Of a stretch of 64,000 nucleotides of DNA, positions 1 through 10,100 are shown in pieces. The position numbers and the translations under genes are program-made. This DNA comes from Scolanthus callimorphus (Eukaryota; Cnidaria; Anthozoa; Actiniaria; Edwardsiidae), in assembly GCA_033964015.1 (NCBI GenBank), contig CM066920.1, positions 8,213,912 through 8,277,911 on the forward strand, written 5' to 3'. The notes under the pieces were generated by a model. It was given only the letters and a program-made list of their open reading frames with translations. It did not search any database and was not told the DNA's origin. Numbering within the stretch: position 1 is the stretch's first letter; each line of letters opens with the position of its first letter.

Positions 1-923
1 ATGGCCCCAGGACTGGTAATCTATGTTTGTTGCTCCTGGTTTGTTGTGTGACACTGACGAAAGTAGTCAACCAGCCGGACGTAAATCGCGACACCTAATT
101 TGCTAAAATTCAATCAAATCCTTTAGAAAGTTTTGAAGAATGGTACTCTCTCTCTGTTCATGCTACTCACTGCATACTCTTATTTATTAAAAACACGTTG
201 CTGGTGTTTGTAGTTGGTCATTGGTGACTCACTACCCCTTCTTCCCGGCGTGGCATGATTTCTGGCAGTTTTAGGCGGGTTTCAAACAAAAAAATTGTTG
301 TTTACGACATCTAAACACATTCTCGGCTGATTTCAAGATGAAAAATCACAATAACAGTACTTGTTCCCAGGATGCCCGGCGGGGAATGAAACACCAAAGA
401 CATAGAGTTGTAGCAACCTTTTTTGAGGTATAAATCGCAGTCCGCATCTAGGGGATGAGACATATCCACATCTGTAAACCTCATTGGAACATTTGCGGTG
501 TCCAAATGCAGACATTTCATTTCATTTACTACATGTGGGCTTATCCGGTGCCAAGTGTGTTATTGCTGCGTGACAAATTACTGCGTGACAGATAATGCGT
601 GACAACTAATTGCGTGATGGCGTGACAAAGTATTGCAAAAGTCACGTCCAAAAATTAGGGGAAGCAAATTATTTATGCGACAACAACAGCTGAATGTTAT
701 TTATTATTTGTCCCATTCTACCAGCATAGCCGTGGGAAATCCGAACACTTCCCATTCTTCTACCATGGCCAAATTCAGCTTTTCCCATTGATAGGTTTCT
801 GCAGAAATGTCCTGTGATATAACTTGGCTCTACCCTGTCCCCCCGAGTGCAATACTAAGCAAAAACGACCCACTGATTCATTGATATGGTCAGCCAGGTA
901 GTAACGCCTGATTCCTTTTACAG

Positions 924-968
924 GACTGGTGTTTACATGTGTGCAAGTCACGGTGCCATATGAAATAG
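924..968 (+). CDS. Gene A signal-peptide-region mini-exon (45 nt)
   Basis: The acceptor ATTCCTTTTACAG precedes 924 and the donor GTGAGC follows 968. Phase is 1-1. It reads LVFTCVQVTVPYEI and parallels gene B exon 8599-8643 (LLFTFVPVTMTFEL): same length, same phases, matching residues at most positions. The homology is the main support, because a 45-nt exon could otherwise arise by chance. Confidence 0.65.
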   Translation, partial: DWCLHVCKSRCHMK

Positions 969-3900
969 GTGAGCTCAACTTGTCACCATCTCAATCATAG
1001 GGCAGATTTTGTATGACTGTGAAAATGTTACGGCGCGAACGCGGTAGATATGCCGTGCTGTGTCTAAGCATTTTGATTGGTTGATCAGTCATTTCGCGCG
1101 ATGTGATTGGCTGAATGTTCACAAGAGGGCGAGGTTCCGTGTCGTGCCGTGTCTGAGCATTTTGATTGGTTGATCAGTCATTTCGCGCGATATGATTGGC
1201 TGAATGTTCACGAGAGGGCAAAGTTCCGTTCTGTTCCGTGCCGTGTCTAAGCATTTTCATTGGTTGATCAGTCATTTCGCGCGATGTGATTGGCTGAATG
1301 TTCACGAGAGGGCGAAGTTCCTTGTCGTGCCGTGTCTGAGCATTTTGATTGGTTGATCAGTCATTTCGCGCGATGTGATTGGCTAAATGTTCACGAGAGG
1401 GCTAAGTTCCGTGCAGTGCCGTATAATCATCATTTAGAGCAGATTTCGTATGACTGTGAAAAGTACCGTGACACTGCGCGGTACTGTCGCGGTGGTGGTA
1501 AACCTGGCCTGCTGTAGATACCGAACGAAAACGCGTAGTCGCGATACGGTCGCGGCGCGGTACAACTCTGTCGCGGTACTTTTCACAGTCATACGAAATC
1601 TGCTCTATTCTCCATTTGTGTCCATCGTATGAAAAGTACGTGTGAAAAGGCATGTCTAACAAGAGGTCGAAAAAATCCACACACTCCCTGTTGAAGACCC
1701 TAGTTTCACCTTGAATGCACACTAACCCACCTTTGAATTCAAGAGGTCCTCAACAGTACGTGCGAAGTATTTGCACATATTCGTACATACAAATTTTCAA
1801 TTCTCTTTTGTACAGTTCGTCTGCGAAACTCCTCGGGCACTGTCAAGAGTCCTAACTACCCGCATGGCTACCCGAAAGGCAAACACTTTTTATGGGTCAT
1901 AGGATCAGCGACAGGAAAACGCGTCACGCTTCACTTTGAAGACTTTGATCTTGCAAACCAAACTAGGTCGTTCACCACGTCATGTTTCTGGTATGACAGT
2001 GTCGAGCTGTCTGAGGGGGATACGGACCAGGTGTCTGGGCAGCCGTATCGTCCGTTAGAAGAATACTGTAGTATTAACATGCCAACCGGAGATGTGACAT
2101 CCAGACGAAGATATCTAAATGTGCGCTTCGAAACCGATGAGTATGACGATGGTGGTCGTGGGTTTATGGCAACATACAAGATAGACCAGAGCACGACGTC
2201 AGGTACGTTTCATTTTACATATTGTTTCATTTTACATATTGCTCCTAATTGGCACAATGTTTCCTTATCTCGCCTTTCAATTGGACCATTTTCCCCTTAT
2301 CTCGCCTTTCAATTGGACCATTTTTCCCTTTTATCTCGCCTTTCAATTGGACCATTTTCCCCTTATCTCGCCTTTCAATTGGACCATTTTCCCCTTATCT
2401 CGCCTTTCAATTGGACCATTTCCCCCTTATCTCGCCTTTCAATTGGACCATTTTCCCCTTATCTCGCCTTTCAATTGGGCCATTTTCCCCTTATCTCGCC
2501 TTTCAATTGGACCATTTTCCCCTTATCTCGCCTTTCAATTGGACCATTTTCCCCTTATCTCGCCTTTCAATTGGACCATTTTTCCCTTTTATCTCGCCTT
2601 TCAATTGGACCATTTTCCCCTTTTCTCGCCTTTCAATTGGACCATTTTCCCCTTATCTCGCCTTTCAATTGGGCCATTTTCCCCTTATCTCGCCTTTCAA
2701 TTTGACCATTTTCCCCTTATCTCGCCTTTCAATTTGACCATTTTCCCCTTATCTAGATCTCGCCTTTCAATTGGACCATTTTTCCCTTTTATCTCGCCTT
2801 TCAATTGGACCATTTTCCCCTTATCTTGCCTTTCAATTGGACCATTTCCCCCTTATCTCGCCTTTCAATTGGGCCATTTTCCCCTTATCTCGCCTTTCAA
2901 TTGGACCATTTTCCCCTTATCTCGCCTTTCAATTGGACCATTTTCCCCTTATCTCGCCTTTCAATTGGACGATTTTTCCCTTTTATCTCGCCTTTCAATT
3001 GGACCATTTTCCCCTTATCTCGCCTTTCAATTGGACCATTTTCCCCTTATCTCGCCTTTCAATTGGGCCATTTTCCCCTTATCTCGCCTTTCAATTTGAC
3101 CATTTTCCCCTTATCTCGCCTTTCAATTTGACCATTTTCCCCTTATCTAGATCTCGCCTTTCAATTGGACCATTTTCCCCTTATCTCGCCTTTCAATTGG
3201 ACCATTTTCCCCTTATCTCGCCTTTCAATTGGACCATTTTCCCCTTATCTCGCCTTTCAATTGGACCATTTCCTTCTTATCTCGCCTTTCAATTGGACCA
3301 TTTCCCCCTTATACTCCTTATCTCGCCTTTCAATTGGACAATTTGCAAAGAATTTTGTAGATTTTATTTCATTTTTTTCTCAACATTAAATGATTCGTTT
3401 GAGAAGCTACATCAAACCCTCAAACATTGTTATTCATCAGGATTTCGAAACATCCCGAAGTATGTGAAGAATATCGGCTTTACCTCGTTTTTTCGACCCG
3501 CTTCCTCGGTATTTGGAAATCCTGATGAAACACTCTGTCTCGTGTTTGATATATTACTTCGCGTCATGATTCCACAGCATTTTGATCGCGTTTATAAATG
3601 AGCCGTAGATCCCCAACCATGATCAGATTACAAGATTTCTCCCTGTTATCTTTTGTTTGATATATTACACATTTCGTTTTAGGTGGAAATGAAGTCAATG
3701 TTGCTCTATTTGTGTGGGCTGCCCTAGCGGCAGTGCTCGTCACTGTTGGTGGAGGGATTCTTCTATATGTTTGCATCAGAAGAAGATACAAACAAAGGTC
3801 GAGAGAATTAAGAACCGAACGAAACATGGAATCCGTGGTGCCCAGCAATGCTCCGCCTCTTAGGGAGTCTGCGCAATTTGAGTATACCGCTGGACCTCTT

Positions 3901-4083
3901 ACCATGGATATGTCACATAGGCCAGAGCCTTTCGAGTTAGGTTCAGATCTTCCACCACCGACATATGACGAAGCGTTGGATCTTCCATCGACAAGAGCTT
4001 ATGTTATTAATGGAGAAGGGGACAACATCGCTACGGAAACTGAAAGACCCCCACCTACGTATTCAGAAGCAACGTCTATGTAA
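924..4083 (+). CDS. Gene A: CUB-domain single-pass membrane protein with PPxY tail (5' incomplete)
   Basis: Three exons are seen: 924-968, 1816-2202 and 3683-4083 (TAA). All junctions are phase 1, so the CUB exon is a symmetric 1-1 module. Exon 924-968 encodes a 14-residue hydrophobic piece resembling exon 2 of gene B, same length and phase. The CUB exon begins RLRNSSGTVKSPNYPHGYP and has the YDSVEL acidic strand, paired cysteines and a GRGFMATYK end. The last exon gives a transmembrane helix (about VALFVWAALAAVLVTVGGG), a basic stop-transfer RRRYKQR and a tail with PPPTYDEAL and PPPTYSEATSM. CUB domains bind extracellular ligands; PPxY motifs bind WW domains, for example of NEDD4-family ligases (family knowledge). 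The initiating exon is not found and may lie before the window. A 32-bp minisatellite fills most of the last intron. Function is unknown; a receptor or adaptor role is inference. Confidence 0.8.
1067..1427. repeat. 89-94 bp tandem repeat, four units, rich in ATTGG (inverted CCAAT)
   Basis: Units begin at 1067, 1156, 1250 and 1339 with GCATTTTGATTGGTTGATCA, then a CGCGCGATGTGATTGGCTGA segment. Each unit carries two or three ATTGG pentamers. The array abuts the inverted-repeat element at 1435-1607, and a half copy of that element's terminus lies just upstream near 1003-1034. Array and element may together be one larger transposon derivative. Confidence 0.85.
1435..1607. mobile_element. MITE with about 33-bp terminal inverted repeats, TA target site
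   Basis: The left end TAGAGCAGATTTCGTATGAC continues to AAAGTACCG and is mirrored exactly at the right end (GGTACTTTTCACAGTC to CTGCTCTA). It has no coding capacity and is flanked by TA, as for Tc1/mariner-type elements. Related copies lie in CBP introns (33393-33529, 34271-34399, 35337-35430) and around the TAZ gene (58814-58924, 59930-60276). Confidence 0.85.
1816..2202 (+). CDS. Gene A CUB-domain exon
   Basis: This 387-nt exon follows TTTTGTACAG and ends before GTACGT, with codon phase 1 at both ends. It holds nearly the whole CUB fold: SPNYPHGYP near the N terminus, the FEDFDL strand, YDSVEL, EEYC, and a C-terminal GGRGFMATYK. The usual first CUB cysteine is absent from this exon; the visible pair is in SCFWYD and EEYCSI. 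Confidence 0.85.
2260..3350. repeat. 32-bp minisatellite in the last intron of gene A
   Basis: About 33 head-to-tail copies of a 32-bp unit containing CTCGCCTTTCAATTGGACCA followed by a C/T-rich stretch, with sporadic 1-2 bp length variants and two copies of an inserted CTAGAT near 2753 and 3147. The unit has no stop codon in the sense frames, so long open frames cross it, but the period is not a multiple of three and the frames have no domain. I treat it as non-coding. Confidence 0.95.
3683..4083 (+). CDS. Gene A terminal exon: TM helix and PPxY cytoplasmic tail
   Basis: The acceptor CGTTTTAG precedes 3683 in phase 1. A helix of about 20 hydrophobic residues is followed by a basic RRRYKQRSRE segment, then ESAQFEYTAGPLTMDMS (the module duplicated in gene B), PPPTYDEAL and C-terminal PPPTYSEATSM. 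The stop is TAA at 4081-4083. Confidence 0.85.
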
Positions 4084-4144
4084 CGACCAGGGGCAAGGGC
4101 CACATGAATAGTCATTTACGACGTTAATTTTGTAGCGAAGAGTG

Positions 4145-6130
4145 TTTCATTGCAGGCCTACTCCGGGTCCTAAGATCGCCGTAATCTTGGGAAATCTTAG
4201 GCGATCTTTCGAATGTTTTCTGTATTTCATTTTGCGTCCTTGTGCAATCTTAGGCGATCTAAGGACCCGGAGTAGGGTATCTTAGGCGATCTAAGGACCC
4301 GGAGTAGGGGATCTTAGGCGATCTAAGGACCCGGAGTAGGGGATCTTAGGCGATCTTAGGACCCGGAGTAGGGGATCTTAGGTGATCTTTGGACCCGGAG
4401 TAGGGGATCTTAGGTGATCTTAGAACACGGAGTAGGGGATCTTAGGTGATCTAACGACACGGAGTAGGGGATCTTAGGCGATCTAAGGACCCGGAGTAGG
4501 GGATCTTAGGTGATCTTTGGACCCGGAGTAGGGGATCTTAGGTGATCTTAGAACACGGAGTAGGGGATCTTAGGCGATCTAAGGACCCGGAGTAGGGGAT
4601 CTTAGGTGATCTAAGGACCCGGAGTAGGGGATCTTAGGTGATCTTAGGACACGGAGTAGGGGATCTTAGGTGATCTTAGAACACGGAGTAGGGGATCTTA
4701 GGTGATCTTTGGACCCGGAGTAGGGGATCTTAGGTGATCTTAGAACACGGAGTAGGGGATCTTAGGTGATCTTAGGACCCGGAGTAGGGGATCTTAGGTG
4801 ATCTAAGGACCCGGAGTAGGGGATCTTAGGTGATCTTAGGACACGGAGTAGGGGATCTTAGGCGATCTAAGGACCCGGAGTAGGGGATCTTAGGTGATCT
4901 AAGGACCCGGAGTAGGGGATCTTAGGCGATCTAAGGACCCGGAGTAGGGGATCTTAGGTGATCTTAGAACACGGAGTAGGGGATCTTAGGTGATCTAAGG
5001 ACCCGGAGTAGGGGATCTTAGGTGATCTTAGGACACGGAGTAGGGGATCTTAGGCGATCTAAGGACCCGGAGTAGGGGATCTTAGGTGATCTAAGGACCC
5101 GGAGTAGGGGATCTTAGGCGATCTAAGGACCCGGAGTAGGGGATCTTAGGCGATCTTAGGACACGGAGTAGGGGATCTTAGGTGATCTTGGGACTCGGAG
5201 TAGGGGATCTTAGGCGATCTAAGGACCCGGAGTAGGGGATCTTAGGCGATCTTAGGACCCGGAGTAGGGGATCTTAGGTGATCTTTGGACCCGGAGTAGG
5301 GGATCTTAGGTGATCTTAGAACACGGAGTAGGGGATCTTAGGTGATCTAAGGACACGGAGTAGGGGATCTTAGGCGATCTAAGGACCCGGAGTAGGGGAT
5401 CTTAGGTGATCTTTGGACCCGGAGTAGGGGATCTTAGGTGATCTTAGAACACGGAGTAGGGGATCTTAGGTGATCTAAGGACCCGGAGTAGGGGATCTTA
5501 GGTGATCTTAGGACACGGAGTAGGGGATCTTAGGCGATCTAAGGACCCGGAGTAGGGGATCTTAAGCGATCTTTGGACTCGGAGTAGGGGATCTTTGGAC
5601 CCGGAGTAGGGGATCTTAGGCGATCTTAGGACACGGAGTAGGGGATCTTAGGTGATCTTGGGACTCGGAGTAGGGGATCTTAGGGGATCTTTGGACCCGG
5701 AGTAGGGGATCTTAGGCGATCTAAGGACCCGGAGTAGGGGATCTTAGGTGATCTTTGGACTCGGAGTAGGGGATCTTAGGCGATCTAAGGACCCGGAGTA
5801 GGGGATCTTAGGCGATCTAAGGACACGGAGTAGGGGATCTTAGGCGATCTAAGGACCCGGAGTAGGGGATCTTAGGCGATCTAAGGACCCGGAGTAGGGG
5901 ATCTTAAGCGATCTTTGGACTCGGAGTAGGGGATCTTAGGCGATCTTTGGACCCGGAGTAGGGGATCTTAGGCGATCTAAGGACCCGGAGTAGGGGATCT
6001 TAGGTGATCTTGGGACTCGGAGTAGGGGATCTTAGGCGATCTTAGGACTCGGAGTAGGGGATCTTAGGCGATCTTAGGACTCGGAGTAGGGGATCTTAGG
6101 CGATCTGAGAACCCGGAGTAGGGGATCTTT
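4145..6130. repeat. 32-bp minisatellite in the 3' flank of gene A
   Basis: About 60 copies of a 32-bp unit built on GGAGTAGGGGATCTTAGG plus a GCGATCTAAGGACCC-type half, differing at a few sites (GCGATC/GTGATC, TAAGG/TTTGG/TTAGA). It starts about 60 bp after the gene A stop. The first degenerate copy (GGGTCCTAAGATCGCCGTAA) also occurs once downstream of gene C at about 17303, so the array seems to have grown from ancestral 3'-flank sequence. A possible AATAAA at 6202-6207 lies beyond it. Confidence 0.95.
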
Positions 6131-7123
6131 GTACACACATACACAGAAATTTAATACATTGATAAGCAAAGAAGAAATTATTTAGAAATGTGAGTGTCGG
6201 GAATAAAGTATGCTTAACGGAACAGCCATCACAAAAAAGAAATAATTATTCACGTGACAACAATGCGTGAGCTAAAGTGACAGAAAAAAGCAAGAAAAAA
6301 GGTTTCTGATTTCAATGTGTGTTTGAAATTTGTCTTTACATTGTAATTTATTGAACTCCAGTCTAACATTTGTACTGTTATCATATTTTATTATATATAA
6401 ACTATTGTGTTTTATCAGGATATTTTCGGCCACTGAGAAATATCGTAGTTCGCACGTGCCCACTATCGCGAAATTCATCAAATCGAGTTTTTACAAAAAA
6501 GTTATATAATAATTAGGATAATACATGGGCGTTTGGAGATATGAAATTTAACTTCTTGTGTTCGAATTTTAAATCAAAATAAACTCCATATCCCCGCATA
6601 CATGGTATTATGTATTATGTATTATGTGTTATGTGTTATGTGTTATGTGTTATGTGTTATGTGTTATGTGTTATGTGTTATGTGTTATGTGTTATGTATT
6701 ATGTATTATGTATTATTATATAGACACGAGTGTATTCTGAAACATACCAGAAAAGGGATCGATAGAGAGGTGGAGGTGTATGCTCACCGAGTGATAGTAA
6801 TTTTACTTGGGCTTGGCTGAATGAACCGGTCACTGTGATTAATGAGCGGAGAAACCAATCAGCAGCTACTCTTTCGCTCTTGATTGGCTAGGTGTATTTG
6901 GTCTGACGGCAGTCAATGAGTTCATCAATTTTGAAACAATATCATGCATTTCTGATATCTAAATTGCGCAGTTAAATGGTTCATAAATCAAGCAGAAAAA
7001 GGGAATAAGCGCTCGCTGAACTTCCTTGATTAAATTCCTTGATGTATGAGATACGGCTTCGAAGACATAAAGAGTGTTTCAAACAAAGCTGGCCAATTTT
7101 TTCTCCGCTACTTTGAGGTAGAA
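6131..7123. other. Intergenic DNA between genes A and B
   Basis: AT-rich sequence with no supported coding region. It contains an ATTATGT/GTTATGT microsatellite at about 6605-6720 and an AATAAA at 6202-6207 that could end a long gene A transcript. Segments with ATTGG motifs near 6850-6890 may be promoter-proximal for gene B, but nothing specific is seen. Confidence 0.5.
6605..6720. repeat. 7-bp microsatellite (TTATGTG-type)
   Basis: Tandem TTATGTG/TTATGTA heptamers. The apparent open frame across them is a repeat artefact. Confidence 0.9.
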
Positions 7124-7172
7124 ATGAAGATATATAACTTATTGGCCTTACAGGTCTCTCATCTGATATTAG
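7124..7172 (+). CDS. Gene B exon 1 (start codon, signal peptide first half)
   Basis: The ATG at 7124 opens MKIYNLLALQVSHLILG, ending phase 1 at the donor GTGAGT (7173). The peptide is hydrophobic and joins in frame to the next hydrophobic mini-exon, making a convincing signal sequence. The start is chosen because no upstream ATG in this frame fits. Confidence 0.7.
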
Positions 7173-10100
7173 GTGAGTAAAACCTAGGATGTATTAATGA
7201 GGTTAAAACCTCTAAGGTAATACCAAGATTATGACATGAGTACTTATCACGTTGTTTTAGGTTGCTGTTATAGACTAAATAATATCAGTATGTATATATA
7301 TATATACCGGTACACCTACTTGTAATAACAAATACTAATAGACAATGTAATTTTTGAGACGCCCATATTTCGGCTCCATATAAGAGCCTTCTTCAGGGCG
7401 AATGGAAAACAATTCGTCATAACTTTTAAAAAACGGACAATACAACCGTACGCGTGCAAATGCGCGCGTGTTTTCTTACTATGCAAATGGAAAAAGTCAT
7501 CACTATTCAGTCCCTCCGGGTGGAGGGTTCTGAGCCTGTAGGCCCAGTAACCTTCTCTCTTTCTCAGGCCCTTCTCGTTCGCTGCCCTATCAATAATATG
7601 AACTTTAATGTCCTGCTCCCCATGGTGGCCTGGACCATTGAAATGTTTGTAAATAATGTCATCCCTCAACCTCTCATCGGTACTACGATCCGTATGTTTC
7701 CTAACACGGCTTCGATGATTGTTAAATCTCACTCTGAACTTGGTAGTGCATGATCCCGCATACTGTTCTCCACATATTCTACACGTTATCAAATACACAT
7801 CATTGCTAGAATTACAACCAATTACACCTGCTTGAATAGCTAGCACTGTCACAACCATATTTATAGACCGCGATGTGTCGTGACAGCAAAAAGGGAAATC
7901 GTCATTCATTCACTGTCATTTGACTGAGAACATTGACTGTCAAAAAGGGAAACCATGCAAAAGAGAATCGTGGATACTGGTTTTTAGTATAGATAGTCAT
8001 ACTTATCACCCTTATGCCAAATGATTCTTTTATACATCACACGCAAGGACTTTTGTACTGGGTTAAACCACAGTAGGTCAGATCACCACTATTGATACTA
8101 TCATTTAAACTTTGATATTCCCTAAAGCCTGGTTCACACTTGCGACAAAACGACATAAGAAACATGTCACGCGAACAACATTTAGTGGTTTCAAGAAGTT
8201 GAAGTCGTCAAAAAGTAACATAAAATTGCTTTGGTGAAGTAATCTAATGAAGATCCATGGAAAATATTGATTGTTTCAATTATTTTCCCGTACTTTTTTC
8301 GTTGCAACATAACGTCCTTATGTCGCTAGTGTGCACCAGGCTTAACTTTCCATTCCATTGGCCGTTTTTGACTAAATCTCGTACACATGGCAAACTCAAG
8401 ATGAAAAACAATTTTGGTGAATTGTGACGTCCTTATTCTACTTAATGACTTTATCATCGATTACGCAATGGTAGGATCAGTGTTTGGAATGCAAAATCTC
8501 GATTAGTGATATTAAATTATAGAATATAGTGATGATCTGACCCGCGACCGTGGTATGACTGTCTATGCCAGTTAATAACTCTTGGATTTATTTTATAGTA
8601 CTGCTGTTCACCTTTGTGCCAGTAACGATGACATTCGAGTTAGGTGAGATTAACTTATAACGGCCCACCATCATCCCACCGCTTCTCATCATCGCTACCA
8701 TCATCACTACCAACAGACACCATCATCACCTCCATCACAAACCATCATATTCTTATGTAAATAGCTTTTTTTTATTTAAACTAAATGTAACATAAGATAT
8801 GTAATTTTATTTTTTGAACCAATAACGACATATTATTATTATCATCACTACCAACAAACACCACTACCAACATACACCATCATCACTACCAACAGACACC
8901 ATCATCACTACCAACAGACACCATCATCACTACCAACAGACACTATCATCACTACCAACATACACCATCATCACTACCAACAGACACCATCATCACTACC
9001 AATAGACCCCGTCACGACTACCAACAGACACTATCATCACTACCAACACACACCATCATCACTACCAACATACATCATCATCACTACCAACAGACCCCGT
9101 CACGACTACCAACAGACACTATCATCACTACCAACAGACACCATCATTACTACCAACACATACCATCATCACTACCAATAGACACCATCGTCACTACCCA
9201 CAAACACCATCATCACTGCCAACAAACACCATCATCACTACCAACAAACACCATCATCACTACCAACAGACACCATCATCACTACCAACATCAGACATAT
9301 CATCACTACCAGCAGACACCATCAACACTACCAACAGACACCATCATCACTACCAACATACATCATCATCACTACCAACACACACCATCGACACTACCAA
9401 CAGACACCATCATGACTACCAACAAACACCATCATCATTACCAACAGACACCATCATCACTATACCAGCAAACAGCATCATCACTACCAACAAACACCAT
9501 CATCACTACCGACAGACACCATCATCACTACCAACAAACAACATAATCACTACAACAGACACCATCATCACTACCAACATACATCATCACTACCAACAGA
9601 CCCCGTCACGACTACCAACAGACACTATCATCACATCAACAGACACCATCATCACTACCAACACATATCATCATCACTACTAATAGACACCATCATCAGT
9701 ACCAACACACACCATCGACACTACCAACAGACAGCGTCATCACTAACAACAAACACCATCATCACTACCAACAGAAACCATCATCACTACCAACAGACAC
9801 CATCATCACTACCAACAGACCCTGTCAGGACTACCAACAGACACTATCATCACTACCAACAGACACTATCATCACTACCAACAGACACCATCATCACTAC
9901 CAACATACATCATCATCACTACCAACAGACCCTGTCAGGACTACCAACAGACACTATCATCACTACCAACAGACACTATCATCACTACCAACAGACACCA
10001 TCATCACTACCAATAGACACCATCATCACTACCAACAGACACCATCATCACTACCAACAGACACCATCATCACTACGAACAGACACCATCATCACTACCA

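Noticed and set aside
2031..3601. Long open frames of up to 286 codons across the 32-bp array, reading FNWTIFPLSRLSIGPFSPYL-type repeats
   Set aside because: The 32-bp unit has no stop in any sense frame, so all three frames stay open by composition. There is no start context, domain or splice logic, and it lies in an intron of gene A.
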